Positions 26,685 to 36,796 of a stretch of DNA of 64,000 bases are shown here, one piece after another. The notes beneath the pieces are model-generated. The model did no database searches and was not told the origin of the DNA. It saw only the letters and a list, made by a program, of their open reading frames with translations. Made by a program: the position numbers and the translations under genes. The DNA is taken from positions 50,014-114,013 of the forward strand of contig JANYLJ010000003.1 of NCBI GenBank assembly GCA_025357945.1, read 5' to 3'. Positions within the stretch are counted from its first letter, which is position 1. Every line of letters begins with the position of its first letter. Source of the stretch: Gemmatimonadota bacterium. Lineage in GTDB: Bacteria; Gemmatimonadota; Gemmatimonadetes; Gemmatimonadales; GWC2-71-9.

Positions 26685-28106
26685 ATGCGCCTCCGTTTTC
26701 TTGTCAGCGTCGTTCTCGTGGCTGGCTGCGCCACGAACCCGGTCACCGGCAGGTCCCAGCTTTCGCTGGTTTCCGAGGGCCAGGAGATCGCCATGGGTCG
26801 TCAGCAACTGGCGGCGTCGCAACAGGACCCCGGCTTCGTCGCCAACGACGCGCTGCAGCGCTACGTCAGCGGCATCGGCATGGCGATGGCCAAGGCGTCG
26901 GAGCGGCCAAAACTCCCCTGGGAATTTCACGTCATCGATGATCCGGCCGTTAATGCGTTCGCGGCACCGGGTGGCTTCATCTTTGTCACCCGGGGTTTGG
27001 TCGGCTACCTCAATTCCGAGGCGCAACTGGCCGCGGTGATGGGGCACGAGATCGGCCATGTCGCCGCCAAGCATTCCGTCGCGATGATCTCCCAGCAGGA
27101 GCTGGCGCAGGGTGGCCTCGGATTGTTTTCGGTATTGAAGCCCGACCTGGCACAGGGCGTGGCGGGACAGGCCGCCAACATTGTCGCGTCGCTCTATTTC
27201 CTCAAGTTCAGTCGCGATGACGAGCGCATGGCCGACGAACTGGGGCATCGTTATTCGGTGCATGCCGGGTATGACCCGCGCGAAATGCCGAAGACGTACC
27301 GCACGCTCCAGCAACTGGACAAGTCGAGTTCGTCCAGCAGGCTGCCGGGCTTCCTCGCAACGCATCCGGATCCGGGTGATCGCATGGCGTACACGCAGGC
27401 GTGGGCCGATACGGTGAAGAACGCGGCGCGGCTCAAGGTGGGTCGCGATCCATTCCTCGCCATGACCGACGGACTGCTCTTCGGTGCCGATCCGCAGCAA
27501 GGGTACTTCGAGAACGGCCAGTTCGTGCACCCGGTGTTGAAGTTTCATTTCGCGGTCCCGTCGGGCTGGCAGGGCGCCAATGGCAGCACGCAGGTCGTGC
27601 TGAGCGAACCGAACGGTGGCGCGCAAGTGTCGCTCAAGCAGTCCGCGCAGGGCACGGCACAGGCGGCGGCGCAGGCATTCCTCACGCAACAAGGGGTGCA
27701 GGGGCAGGGCACTCAGCAAACGAGTGTGAACGGATTGCCGGCGACGACTGGCGAGTTCAACGCCACGTCACAGAGTGGTCAGCAACTTCACGGCGAGGTG
27801 CTCTTCGTGCAGAACGGCGGCCAGGTGTACGAGCTGATGGGGTTGTCGCTCGCGACCACCTGGGGCCAGTACGGCGGGCAGATCCGCCAGACGCTTCGTT
27901 CGTTCGGGCCAACTGCGCCCGGCCAGCAATTCCGGCCGCGCAAGTGGATCCGGCTCGTGACGCTGCAGCGGTCGACGACGATGAACGAGCTGGCGGGGCA
28001 GGGCAGTGGTGTGGTGACGGCGGCGGACCTGGCGATTCTCAATAGCGTCGACGTGAATGCAACGCTTGCGGCGGGGACCCGGGTGAAGACGGTAGTTACC
28101 AGGTAG
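26685..28106 (+). CDS. M48 family metalloprotease, lipoprotein
   Basis: A 473-residue periplasmic protease. ATG 26685 is preferred to 26622, 26655 or 26670 because GGAGAAA precedes it and it begins the signal directly; lipobox LVAGC gives Cys15. The zinc site HEIGH is at residues 121-125, and the third ligand Glu lies in RDDERMADELGH. The family resembles BepA/YfgC, which degrades misassembled outer-membrane proteins. A C-terminal domain (about 290-473) carries FHFAVPSGWQ and a LysM-like tail LVTLQRSTTMNELA. Convergent with hisD. Confidence 0.92.
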   Translation: MRLRFLVSVVLVAGCATNPVTGRSQLSLVSEGQEIAMGRQQLAASQQDPGFVANDALQRYVSGIGMAMAKASERPKLPWEFHVIDDPAVNAFAAPGGFIFVTRGLVGYLNSEAQLAAVMGHEIGHVAAKHSVAMISQQELAQGGLGLFSVLKPDLAQGVAGQAANIVASLYFLKFSRDDERMADELGHRYSVHAGYDPREMPKTYRTLQQLDKSSSSSRLPGFLATHPDPGDRMAYTQAWADTVKNAARLKVGRDPFLAMTDGLLFGADPQQGYFENGQFVHPVLKFHFAVPSGWQGANGSTQVVLSEPNGGAQVSLKQSAQGTAQAAAQAFLTQQGVQGQGTQQTSVNGLPATTGEFNATSQSGQQLHGEVLFVQNGGQVYELMGLSLATTWGQYGGQIRQTLRSFGPTAPGQQFRPRKWIRLVTLQRSTTMNELAGQGSGVVTAADLAILNSVDVNATLAAGTRVKTVVTR

Positions 28107-28121
28107 CAGGTTCGCGGCATG

Positions 28122-28160
28122 CCTGGTGTCGCCCTGCGCTGCGCGCAGGGCGACATCAGG
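28122..28160. terminator. Bidirectional terminator hairpin between M48 and hisD
   Basis: CCTGGTGTCGCCCTGCGC pairs with GCGCAGGGCGACATCAGG: an 18-base-pair stem with a single G-T mismatch and a three-base loop. It begins 16 bases after the M48 stop and includes the hisD stop codon. There is no T tract on either side, so Rho-independent function is uncertain, but the position between convergent operons argues for termination. Confidence 0.65.
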
Positions 28161-29418
28161 CGTTCATCGCTCGGGCCTCTGCCGCCCGCGCATGCGCCTC
28201 AAGCCCCTCCAGCCGGGCCAACACCGCAACGTCGTTCACGATCGTGGCGACGTCGCGGACATCAAGCCACGTCCGCACCCGCAGGAAGTTGAGCACCGAC
28301 AACCCACCCGTAAACCGAGCGCCTGCCCCCGTGGGAAGCACGTGGTTCGGCCCGATACCGTAGTCGCCGAACACCTCGGCCGAGCGTTCGCCAAGGAATA
28401 GCGCGCCGGCGTGCTGCAGTCGGCTGGCGAGATCAGCGGGTGACCCGATCGAGAGCTGCAGGTGTTCCGGCGCCAATGTGCCACACACCGCAACAACCTC
28501 GTCCAGGTTGGCACAAACCACCGCCATCCCGTTGCCCAGCGCCGCCCGCGCTATCTCCGCCGTGGGCAAGGACGCGAGTTGCCTCACCAGTTCCGCTTCG
28601 ACGCGCGATACCAGCGCGAGATCGGTGGTGACCAGTACCGTTAACGCGTCGACGTCGTGTTCGGCCTGCGCCAGCAGGTCGCTCGCCACGATCGCCGGAT
28701 CAGCACTCTCATCGGCCACCACGACCAGCTCGGACGGCCCGGCGAGAAAGTCGATCGCCACGTCACCGGCGACGCACTTTTTCGCTGCAGTGACCCAGCG
28801 ATTGCCCGGCCCCACCACGATATCGCACGCCGGCAGCGGGCCCGCGCCATAGGCCAGCGCCGCGATCGCGTGCGCGCCGCCAAGGCCGAGCACCCCGTCC
28901 GCGCCTGCGATCGCGGCGGCGGCAAGCATCAACGGGCCGGGACGCGGGGTCGCCACCCACACTTCTGTCACGCCGGCTGCCTTGGCCGTCACCACGGTCA
29001 TCAACAGGGACGACACGAGCGGAAAGCGACCCGCCGGTGCGTAGCACCCGGCGCGCCGCATCGGGAGTACCGTATGCCCGGCGCGGCCACCGTCCACCGC
29101 TACGTCCACGTCGCCCAAGCTCTGCCGCTGCGCCTCGGCGAAGCGCCGAATCCGCGTGGCAGCCCGCGACAAAAGCTCCCGCGTGGCCCGATCCAGTGCG
29201 TCGAGCGCGGCCGCAAGCGCTGCCTTGTCGTGAAGCCACGGCGTGCCCGGTGTCCAGTCGTCCAATCGTTCCGCATGCGCGAGTACCGCGACAGCGCCGC
29301 GTTCCCGCACGTCGGACACGATCGCGGCGGCGGCCGTCATCGTGGTGGCATCGAACCCTGGTGCCACGCGACGGCGTACATCCCCCGCCATCACCCGCCG
29401 GAGCAACGGTGCGGTCAT
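28156..29418 (-). CDS. hisD: Histidinol dehydrogenase
   Basis: A 420-residue enzyme catalysing the last two oxidations, histidinol to histidine, using NAD and zinc. Signatures: APAGRFPLVSSLLM, DIVVGPGNRWVTAAKK, FLAGPSELVVVADES, the catalytic APEHLQL pair, and GDYGIGPNHVLPTGAGAR. Its ATG overlaps the stop of the hisA/I/E fusion gene (ATGA), so 29418 is chosen rather than 29442. It is the last gene of the his operon. Confidence 0.96.
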   Translation of the reverse strand: MTAPLLRRVMAGDVRRRVAPGFDATTMTAAAAIVSDVRERGAVAVLAHAERLDDWTPGTPWLHDKAALAAALDALDRATRELLSRAATRIRRFAEAQRQSLGDVDVAVDGGRAGHTVLPMRRAGCYAPAGRFPLVSSLLMTVVTAKAAGVTEVWVATPRPGPLMLAAAAIAGADGVLGLGGAHAIAALAYGAGPLPACDIVVGPGNRWVTAAKKCVAGDVAIDFLAGPSELVVVADESADPAIVASDLLAQAEHDVDALTVLVTTDLALVSRVEAELVRQLASLPTAEIARAALGNGMAVVCANLDEVVAVCGTLAPEHLQLSIGSPADLASRLQHAGALFLGERSAEVFGDYGIGPNHVLPTGAGARFTGGLSVLNFLRVRTWLDVRDVATIVNDVAVLARLEGLEAHARAAEARAMNA

Positions 29419-30691
29419 CTGGTGCCACTCGTGCCGAGCCACGACTTGGCCGCCCCGGGTCGTCGGCTGATGCGCAGGGCGCGCCGGCCCAGCTCCCGCT
29501 CCACGTCGGCGATCCGTCCTCCGGCCTGAACGAGCCGGACCAACGCGAAGTACCAGAGGTCCGCCGTCTCGCGAACCGCTTCGTCTGCGCTGCTCGCCCG
29601 GGCCAGTTCGACAGCTTCCTCGACCAGCTTCGCCTCGAGTAACGCCGGATCGGCCAACAGGCGGTTGGTGTACGAATCATCAGCGGGTGCATCGAGGCGC
29701 GCCCGCACCGTACCCGCCAGGGCATCGAGCGGAGAGCCGCTGTCCCAGCAGGTCGCCTGGGCGCGATGACAGAAACCCGCACCGTGTTGCCGCACCGTGA
29801 AGCGGAGTGCGTCGCGATCGCAATCAAGCGCCACGCGCAACAGCACCTGGGTCGCTCCTGACGTCTCTCCCTTGGTCCAGATGCCACGCCGCCGGGAGTG
29901 ATAGGTGCCGCGCCGGGTCGCCACCGCCTGACGCAGGCTCTCGGGACTCGACCATGCCAGCCCGAGCGCCACGCCGCGCTCATCGGCCACCACCGTCGGG
30001 AAGAGCCCGTCGGTTCGATCACTCGTGAGTGGCGCCGCGATCGCGTCGGCAAGGAGGATGCGATCGGTGTAGAGCGCCATGCCGACCTGCGCATCGGCAC
30101 CCATCCGGTCGAGTTCAGCGATTTCGTCGGGCGTCGTGATGCCGCCAGCGATGGTCACTCGCGCCGAACCGGCCGCCGCAACGATCTCTTTCGCGAACGC
30201 CATGTCGGTGCCGCCGAGACGCCCTTCACGCTCGACGAAGGTCACCAGGAACGCGCCGACGATGTCGCGGAGTTCAACAATCCGCTCGAGCACCCTTCGG
30301 CCGGTGTGCCTCCGCCAGCCGTCGACCACCACTTCGCCATTGACTGCGTCGAGTGCCACCACCACGCGCTCGCGCGGTAGTGCCCGCAGGAACGCCGGTT
30401 CGGCCGCGGTTCCGATCACGATGCGTTCAGCCCCGGTATCCAGCCAGAAGCGGGCGCGCTCCAGGTCACGGATGCCGCCGCCCACCCGGCACGGCGAGGT
30501 GGCACAGAGGCGGGCGATCACGCTGCTGTTGTCACCGACGCCACGTGCTGCGTCGAGGTCAACGAGTGCCACTTCACCCGCCAGCGCGAAGCGTTCGAGC
30601 CACGGGAAGGGATCGCCCGCGTCGAGCGCCTGTTCACGCCCGCCGACCAGTTGCATCGCGCGCCCAGCGATCAGGTCGATCGAAGGAATGA

Positions 30692-30695
<4 letters not shown>
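29415..30695 (-). CDS. hisA: HisA-HisI-HisE trifunctional fusion
   Basis: A 426-residue fusion. Residues 1-222 are HisA, the ProFAR isomerase (IPSIDLIAGRAMQLVGG, RVGGGIRDLERARFWLD, TIAGGITTPDEI, catalytic Asp7). Residues 226-318 are HisI, the PRAMP cyclohydrolase (SRRRGIWTKGETSG, zinc/Mg motif DCDRD, two Cys in CHRAQATC). Residues 325-405 are HisE, the PRATP pyrophosphatase (YTNRLLADPALLEAKLVEEA, ETADLWYFALVRL). HisIE fusions are common; joining HisA in front is unusual. Together they perform three consecutive steps, 2 to 4. Overlaps hisF upstream and hisD downstream by ATGA. Confidence 0.93.
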
Positions 30696-31437
<742 letters not shown>

Positions 31438-31444
<7 letters not shown>

Positions 31445-32040
31445 CGATCCCACCAACGCTGCAGCAATGCGGCGCCCCAGCGACCCGAAAGTTCGGGATG
31501 GAACTGGCAGGCGAGCTGTGAGCCACGCTCCGCGGCGGCGACGAAACGCACGCCGTGCTCGGCGTAGCTCGCGCTCCATGCGTCGTCCGCTGCATCGAGG
31601 TAGTAGGAGTTCGCAAAGAATGCGTGACCCGGTTGCACCACGCCGTCTGCTCGCGTGGGCGTGACGCTGTTCCAGCCGAGCTGCGGCACGCGCACACTCG
31701 CCGGGTATCGCTGTGTCACGCCGCCAAAAATTCCGAGGCCGGCAACACCTGGTGCTTCGGCGCTTGCCACGCCGAGGACCTGAAACCCGAGACAGATTGC
31801 CAGCAACGGCCGCCCATTGGTGATTCGTTCGGTGAGCGCATCGGCGGCGCCGAGCGTCCGGAGGTTGGCCATGACTGCGCCGAACGCACCCACGCCGGGC
31901 AGCACCAGCCGGTCAGCCCGGCGCAGCGCATCGGCGTCGCGGACCAGGCACGGCGACACACCCATGCGACGAAACGCGGCGAGCACCGAGGCGAGGTTCG
32001 CGCTGCCGGTGTCCAGCACACCGAGCGGGATCGCCGTCAT
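31438..32040 (-). CDS. hisH: Imidazole glycerol phosphate synthase subunit HisH
   Basis: A 200-residue class I glutamine amidotransferase that feeds ammonia to His[14 protein letters not shown] opens the protein, [10 protein letters not shown] holds the nucleophile Cys (relatives have CLGMQ, here CLGFQ), and the His/Glu of the triad lie in [12 protein letters not shown] 32040 overlaps the hisB stop by ATGA. Confidence 0.96.
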
Positions 32041-32636
32041 GTCAGCACTCCCTTGGTGCTGGGGACGCCAACTGATCCGTCGCGCGCCACGGCCGCGCGC
32101 AGGGCCAGCGCCAACGCCTTGAACGCCGCCTCGGCGCGGTGGTGATCGTTGTCGCCATGCAGCACGTCCACGTGGGCGGTCAACCGCGCGGCCGTGGCGA
32201 GCGACGCCATGACGTGGCCGATGTTTTCGCACGAGAGCGCGCCAATCCGCTCACGCTGCAATCCGAGGGCAACGCGGGCGAACGGTCGACCGGAGCAATC
32301 GATCACGGCGCGCGCCAGCGCCTCGTCGAGCGGTGCGTACGCGCTGCCAAATCGCGCGATGCCGGTGCGATCGCCAAGGGCACGATCGATGGCGGACCCC
32401 AGGGCGAGCGCGCAATCCTCGGCGGTATGGTGATCGTCCACCTCGAGGTCGCCGCGACAGGTGAGGTGCAGGTCAAATCGGGCGTGCAACGCGAGTGCGG
32501 TGAGCAAGTGGTCCAGGACGCCGATCCCCGTCTGCACCTCGGTCGTGCCGGTGCCGTCGAGGTTCAGTTGCAGCGTGACGTCGGTTTCGCGCGTGGTGCG
32601 CGAAACGGTCGCGGTACGCGCGCTCACAGAAGGCAT
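32037..32636 (-). CDS. hisB: Imidazoleglycerol-phosphate dehydratase
   Basis: A 199-residue manganese enzyme that dehydrates IGP to imidazole acetol phosphate. Duplicated metal motifs are present: [16 protein letters not shown], then [14 protein letters not shown], then [16 protein letters not shown], and [16 protein letters not shown]. No phosphatase domain is attached, unlike the E. coli HisNB; the phosphatase is probably the domain fused to HisC. It overlaps the hisC gene by 13 bases. Confidence 0.97.
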   Translation of the reverse strand: MPSVSARTATVSRTTRETDVTLQLNLDGTGTTEVQTGIGVLDHLLTALALHARFDLHLTCRGDLEVDDHHTAEDCALALGSAIDRALGDRTGIARFGSAYAPLDEALARAVIDCSGRPFARVALGLQRERIGALSCENIGHVMASLATAARLTAHVDVLHGDNDHHRAEAAFKALALALRAAVARDGSVGVPSTKGVLT

Positions 32637-34330
32637 GAAGTGATTTCCTCAACAGTGTGGTAGACCTGCGCTGCGCCGGCCGCGAGGAGGGCCGGGGTCA
32701 TCGTGTCCGGGGTGTCACCCGGGGCGACGACGCCGAGCGGGAGGGCGCCGGCCGATCGGGCGGCGCGGATGTCATCAGGAGTATCGCCGATCAGCCACGC
32801 CCGGGTTACGCCGAGGGCGTTCATGGCGGCACGAACCGGAAAGGGATCGGGCTTGGCCGGGCCATCTTCCCGCACGATCACGGCCCGGAAGAGGTCGCGA
32901 ATCCCGGCGTTGGCGAGAAACCGTTCCGCATCCGCGCGCGGGCGTCCCGTCACGATGGCCAACGGAAACCGCCGGGCGAGATCGGCCAGCCACGGTCGCG
33001 AGGTCGTGAGTGTTTCCGCTGCACGGAGTCCGGGAACATTGCCGTCGCCTTGATAGAGGCGCTCGAAGACGGTGGTGACTTCGGTGAGTGATGCGTCTCT
33101 TCCGGTGTCGCGGATCAGCGCGGTGGTGAGCGCCCAGTCGTCATTGGCGTTGCCGGCGGCCTTGCGGTCGCGGATAGCACCGGCCGACAACGGCACGCCG
33201 AATCGCGCCGCCGTCTCCTGGATGGCGATGCGGTACGACTGCGAAACATCGGCGAGCACGCCATCGAGGTCGAACAGGATCGCTTGCGGTTGCAGCGCCG
33301 TCCGCAGGCCTGCCTCGACGCGCGCGAACGCGACCTCATCGGCGGGGCAGGTGATGCGGAGTCGGTCAGTGTCGGGCGCGGTCAATGACCTCACGGCGAC
33401 GCCGAACCCGGCCAGGGCATCGCGCAACCAGGTGGCGTGCGCTGTCGCGACGCACACGAAGTTGGCCTGACTGGCAACCGGCGTGAGGCCGAGCGATTCG
33501 AGCAGCGCCGTGAGTCTGGCGCGCACCGTTCGCACGGCGGCCACGTGGGTCGCGACGGCGGCCTCACGTTCAGCGAGTGCGCGTTCTGCCACGACAAGTG
33601 ACGTCCCGGAGACGGGATACGGACTACCGGCGGCGCGCATCCAGCCGATCACATCGGCCGGACCCGCGGCGTACCCGACGCGGAGGCCGGCGAGTCCCCA
33701 CGCCTTGGAGAACGTGCGAACCACCAGCAGGCGCGGCAGCTGAAGCGCCGCCGCCGTCGGGTCGACGTCCGCGAAATCGACATACACGAGGTCGAGCAGC
33801 AACAGCGCGCCGGGGACGGCGTCATGAATGCGACGGACATCGTCGATCGACAACACCGCGCCGGTTGGATTGTTGGGTGAGACGATCGCGATCAGCGACG
33901 TGCGGTGTGTCGCAGCGGCGACAACCGCAGCCACAGGGAATGCGTCGTCCGACCAGGGGACGGTGATCGCCGTTGCCCCGGTCAATGCGACGTACCGCGG
34001 AAGCATCTCGAAGGTCGGCGCGGTGAGGATCGCGTCGCGATCGGGCGCCAGCACTGCCCGGCACGCCCGTTCGAGCGCATCGTCCGCGCCGGCGGTGACC
34101 AGCACACGTTCACGGCCGATGCCGAGGCGCACGGCGAGTGCCGCGGTGAGTCGACTGGCATCGGGATAGTGCCTGCCGGCGCTGGCTGCAGCGCCGAGCG
34201 CGCGAGCGAGAAACGCGGTGTCGCCGGGACCTTCGCTGCCGGCGAGGTCGATGTCGCACGGCGCCGGGTGGCGGGACGGCGCGTACGCGGTGACCGCCGC
34301 AACGACTGGTGCTGCCCGGAGCCCGGTCAC
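32624..34330 (-). CDS. hisC: Histidinol-phosphate aminotransferase fused to a HAD phosphatase domain
   Basis: A 568-residue fusion. GTG 34330 overlaps the hisG stop (GTGA). Residues 1-345 are a class I/II aminotransferase: [14 protein letters not shown], then Asp180 in [14 protein letters not shown]-Lys209 in [15 protein letters not shown], and the late Arg in RLRITCP. Residues about 350-568 are a HAD hydrolase: [15 protein letters not shown] (Asp354, Asp356), [35 protein letters not shown]. The operon has no other histidinol-phosphatase, so the HAD part plausibly dephosphorylates histidinol phosphate made by the HisC half (inference). Confidence 0.93.
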   Translation of the reverse strand: MTGLRAAPVVAAVTAYAPSRHPAPCDIDLAGSEGPGDTAFLARALGAAASAGRHYPDASRLTAALAVRLGIGRERVLVTAGADDALERACRAVLAPDRDAILTAPTFEMLPRYVALTGATAITVPWSDDAFPVAAVVAAATHRTSLIAIVSPNNPTGAVLSIDDVRRIHDAVPGALLLLDLVYVDFADVDPTAAALQLPRLLVVRTFSKAWGLAGLRVGYAAGPADVIGWMRAAGSPYPVSGTSLVVAERALAEREAAVATHVAAVRTVRARLTALLESLGLTPVASQANFVCVATAHATWLRDALAGFGVAVRSLTAPDTDRLRITCPADEVAFARVEAGLRTALQPQAILFDLDGVLADVSQSYRIAIQETAARFGVPLSAGAIRDRKAAGNANDDWALTTALIRDTGRDASLTEVTTVFERLYQGDGNVPGLRAAETLTTSRPWLADLARRFPLAIVTGRPRADAERFLANAGIRDLFRAVIVREDGPAKPDPFPVRAAMNALGVTRAWLIGDTPDDIRAARSAGALPLGVVAPGDTPDTMTPALLAAGAAQVYHTVEEITSCLL

Positions 34331-35202
34331 GGGACGATCTGCGACAGGGCCGCGATTACGATGTCGGTGCCACCGAGCGCCTTGACGCGCGGGATCAGCT
34401 GCGGCAGGAGTGCGCGCGACACGGCCGCTTTCACGGCGAACCCGGCATCGCCGTGCAGTGACGCGATGGTGGGCTCGCGCATGCAGGGCAGCGCCGCGCA
34501 TACGGCTTCGAGTTGGCCGGCGGACACGTTCACCTCGAACATCACCCGACTGCGCGCCTCGAGCACCGACGCGAGCAGCATGGTGAAGCCCTCGATCGCG
34601 GCGCGCCGGGCGCGATCGGCCAGGGCGCGCGGATTGGCATACAGCCGCGTTGACGACGTCAGCAACGTCGCGACAATGTCGAGTCCATTGGCGGCCAGGG
34701 TGGAACCGGTGGCGGTATTGTCGACGATCAGGTCGGCGTCGTCGGGCGGAAACACCTCCGTCGCGCCAAAGGAGCGGACCACTTCCGCGTCCAGGCTGCC
34801 GTTCCGGATCCAGTCGGCGGTGAGGCGTGGGTACTCGGAGGCGACCGTGAGTCGCCGGCGGGGGAGCCGACCGCGCTCAAGCAGCGACGCCGGTGCCGCC
34901 GCGACCAGTCGCACCGGGTCCAGCCCGGTGTCGAGCAGTTCGACCACATCAAGCCCGAGTTCGGCGACCCAGTCGGCACCGGCGAAGCCGATGTCACGGG
35001 AATCGGCCGCGAGCATCTCGATGATGTTCTGCGGCTTGAGGATCTTCGCGTTGAAGCAGCCGGCCGCTATGGTCGGGCGATACGCGCGTCCGCTCGCCCG
35101 CAGCGGCAGGCCGGCGTCGGCGAGCAGGGTCGATACGCCACCCTGCATCCGGCCCTTGGGCAGGGCCAGGCGCAGCGTTCCAGCGGCAAGATCCGGCGTC
35201 AT
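34327..35202 (-). CDS. hisG: ATP phosphoribosyltransferase (long form)
   Basis: A 291-residue enzyme of the first pathway step, condensing ATP with PRPP. RLALPKGRMQGG opens the protein, with ELGLDVVELLDTG and the PRPP site DLIVDNTATGSTLAANGL. The length fits the long, self-contained HisG with a C-terminal histidine-sensing domain, so no HisZ is needed. ATG 35202 is preferred over 35268 because AGAGGAG precedes it; the extra codons lie in the attenuator region. Confidence 0.96.
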   Translation of the reverse strand: MTPDLAAGTLRLALPKGRMQGGVSTLLADAGLPLRASGRAYRPTIAAGCFNAKILKPQNIIEMLAADSRDIGFAGADWVAELGLDVVELLDTGLDPVRLVAAAPASLLERGRLPRRRLTVASEYPRLTADWIRNGSLDAEVVRSFGATEVFPPDDADLIVDNTATGSTLAANGLDIVATLLTSSTRLYANPRALADRARRAAIEGFTMLLASVLEARSRVMFEVNVSAGQLEAVCAALPCMREPTIASLHGDAGFAVKAAVSRALLPQLIPRVKALGGTDIVIAALSQIVP

Positions 35203-35256
35203 TCGGTCTCCTCTCGGCCCAGGACACCAGCCGGCGTGGCGACGTCTTAACGCCAC

Positions 35257-35280
35257 AACGCCGGCCACGGGGCCGGCGTT
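35257..35280 (-). terminator. Candidate his attenuator hairpin
   Basis: AACGCCGGCC and GGCCGGCGTT form a perfect ten-base-pair stem with a four-base loop, in the his leader between the leader peptide and hisG. The following transcript is GUGGCGUUAAG, so the U tract is poor. The second arm can alternatively pair with a downstream segment at 35230-35241 (GCCGGCGTGGCG on the plus strand), which would break this hairpin. Confidence 0.65.
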
Positions 35281-35322
35281 GATGGTGAACTGCGGTGCAG
35301 CTAGGCGCTACACACCATCAAC
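35278..35322 (-). promoter_or_regulatory. Candidate antiterminator stem in the his leader
   Basis: In the leader transcript GTTGATGGTG, the last codons of the leader peptide (35322-35313), is exactly complementary to CACCATCAAC (35287-35278). This ten-base-pair stem shares three bases with, and abuts, the first arm of the terminator hairpin, so both are unlikely to form together. A ribosome stalled at the His codons would leave this stem free; one reaching the stop codon would cover it. Confidence 0.65.
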
Positions 35323-35376
35323 CCGCCCCGACTGGGGAACGTGATGATGGCAATGATGGCGCGCGCTGTTGTTCAT
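35308..35376 (-). CDS. hisL: his operon leader peptide
   Basis: A 22-codon ORF beginning MNNSARHHCHHH: five His codons within six positions (7, 8, 10, 11, 12), then nine or ten further residues to a TAG at 35308-35310. It lies about 105 bases upstream of hisG, on the same strand and just after a strong promoter. Such clusters are diagnostic of histidine-operon attenuation, where scarcity of charged His-tRNA stalls the ribosome. No Shine-Dalgarno is visible, and the ATG is seven bases past the -10 box, so the transcript may be leaderless. Confidence 0.82.
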   Translation of the reverse strand: MNNSARHHCHHHVPQSGRVDGV

Positions 35377-35383
35377 GCCGACG

Positions 35384-35412
35384 ATACTAGGGGACGACCA
35401 CCGCGGCGTCAA
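35384..35412 (-). promoter_or_regulatory. his operon sigma-70 type promoter
   Basis: On the minus strand TTGACG (35412-35407) is followed after exactly 17 bases by TAGTAT (35389-35384). Both hexamers are close to consensus. The predicted start of transcription falls at or within a few bases of the hisL ATG. It lies just downstream of the VWA gene stop. Confidence 0.82.
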
Positions 35413-35422
35413 GTGCGCCGTC

Positions 35423-36703
35423 CTACGCCGCCCGCCGTGTCTTGCCTTTGAGGAAGTCCATCAGCAGGAATTGCCCCAGGGTCATTGGATTGGCGAAGTA
35501 CGCCTTTCCCCGGCAAATCCGTGCGACCTGCTTCACGAATTCCACCAGCTGGCGATCCCTCGCCAGCATGAATGTATTGATGAGAATATTGCTCCGCCGG
35601 CACGCTGCCACCTCGGCGAACGTCGCCTTGATGATCGCTGGGTCGAGCCCGGCTGAGTTCACGTAGATCTTGCCGTTGGGCAGCGTCAGCGCCGACGGCT
35701 TGCCGTCGGTGATCATGACAATCTGCTTCATGTCCTGCCGCTGTCCGGCAAGAATCCGCCGCGCCAGCGCCAGCCCTTCCGCCGTGTTGGTGTGGTAGGG
35801 CCCCACCTTCACGTTCGCCAGTGCCGCCACCGGAATCTCTTCCGCCGTGTCGTGGAAGAGCACGACACGAATGGAGTCACCGGGATACTGGGTGCGGATC
35901 AGGTGCGTCAGGGCGAGTGCCACCTTCTTGGCCGGCGTGAAACGATCTTCGCCGTACAGGATCATCGAGTGCGAGCAGTCGAGCATCAACACCGTCGCCG
36001 CCGACGAGCGATACTCCGATTGCACGACCATCAGGTCCTGGTAGTCGAGCTCGATCGGCACCCGCAGGCCGTGCCGTGCGATCGCGTTGGTCAGCGTCGC
36101 CGGGACATCGAGGTTGAGGACGTCACCGAATTCGTATGGCCGACTCGCGGCTTCCGCTTCATTGCTCGTGGCGAGGTGACTCGTCTCGTGCGCCCCCACC
36201 GCCGACTTGCCCAGCGCTCCGAGCAGTTCCTTGAGCGTCTTGTAGCCGAGGAAGTCGGCACCCTTCTCGGTGAGATCGAACTGCACCGTGCGCGCTGCAT
36301 CGCGTTCCTGCCCGGTGGCGCCCTGGTTCTCCGGCGACGCCGGTACCTGGCCCTGGCCGAGCTTGAGGTAGCCCTCGTCGACCAGTCGCTGGACGATCTT
36401 GTCGAGCAAATCGCCGAGCGCCTTGACCGTCTCGGCGTCCTTCGTGTCGCTGCCGGTGGATTCACCGCGGAGCACCGTGAGCATATCGGGCGTGAGTTGC
36501 CCCGATTCCATCAGTGCGTTGAGGATCGCCTCGCGCAGGTCGTCCAGCGTGCGCTCGCCCTCGCCGTCGCCCGGCTCGCCCCACCACGGTGTTCCGGAAA
36601 AGCCTGACTGCAGCAGGAAATCGCTCAGCTGGTCGAGCAGGGCCTGCAGGTTGACCTGATCGGCCATCCCGGCGACGTATCTGGAGTAGGTGGTGAAACG
36701 CAT
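35423..36703 (-). CDS. VWA domain-containing protein (MoxR partner type)
   Basis: A 426-residue cytoplasmic protein. ATG 36703 gives [18 protein letters not shown]; the much longer open frame upstream is antisense to the MFS gene and was rejected. The C-terminal half (about 215-420) is a von Willebrand A domain with a MIDAS motif in [18 protein letters not shown] (DxSxS) and later [10 protein letters not shown]. The N-terminal half is charged and helical. This architecture pairs with MoxR-family AAA+ ATPases; one lies 2 kb upstream on the same strand. Such pairs act as metal-dependent chaperones. Confidence 0.85.
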   Translation of the reverse strand: MRFTTYSRYVAGMADQVNLQALLDQLSDFLLQSGFSGTPWWGEPGDGEGERTLDDLREAILNALMESGQLTPDMLTVLRGESTGSDTKDAETVKALGDLLDKIVQRLVDEGYLKLGQGQVPASPENQGATGQERDAARTVQFDLTEKGADFLGYKTLKELLGALGKSAVGAHETSHLATSNEAEAASRPYEFGDVLNLDVPATLTNAIARHGLRVPIELDYQDLMVVQSEYRSSAATVLMLDCSHSMILYGEDRFTPAKKVALALTHLIRTQYPGDSIRVVLFHDTAEEIPVAALANVKVGPYHTNTAEGLALARRILAGQRQDMKQIVMITDGKPSALTLPNGKIYVNSAGLDPAIIKATFAEVAACRRSNILINTFMLARDRQLVEFVKQVARICRGKAYFANPMTLGQFLLMDFLKGKTRRAA

Positions 36704-36719
36704 ACCCGTGCAAGGTAAG

Positions 36720-36779
36720 GGGAGAGACGAGAGACGAGCGACGAGAGATGAGAACCGAGACATGCCCCTCGTCTCTCCC
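36720..36779. repeat. GA/TC inverted repeat copy 4
   Basis: GGGAGAGACGAG (36720-36731) is matched by CTCGTCTCTCCC (36768-36779), with more GAGACGA-like units between. It lies in the divergent gap between the VWA and MFS genes, the only copy not at gene 3' ends. Confidence 0.75.
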
Positions 36780-36796
36780 GTTACCTTGGGATCGCC

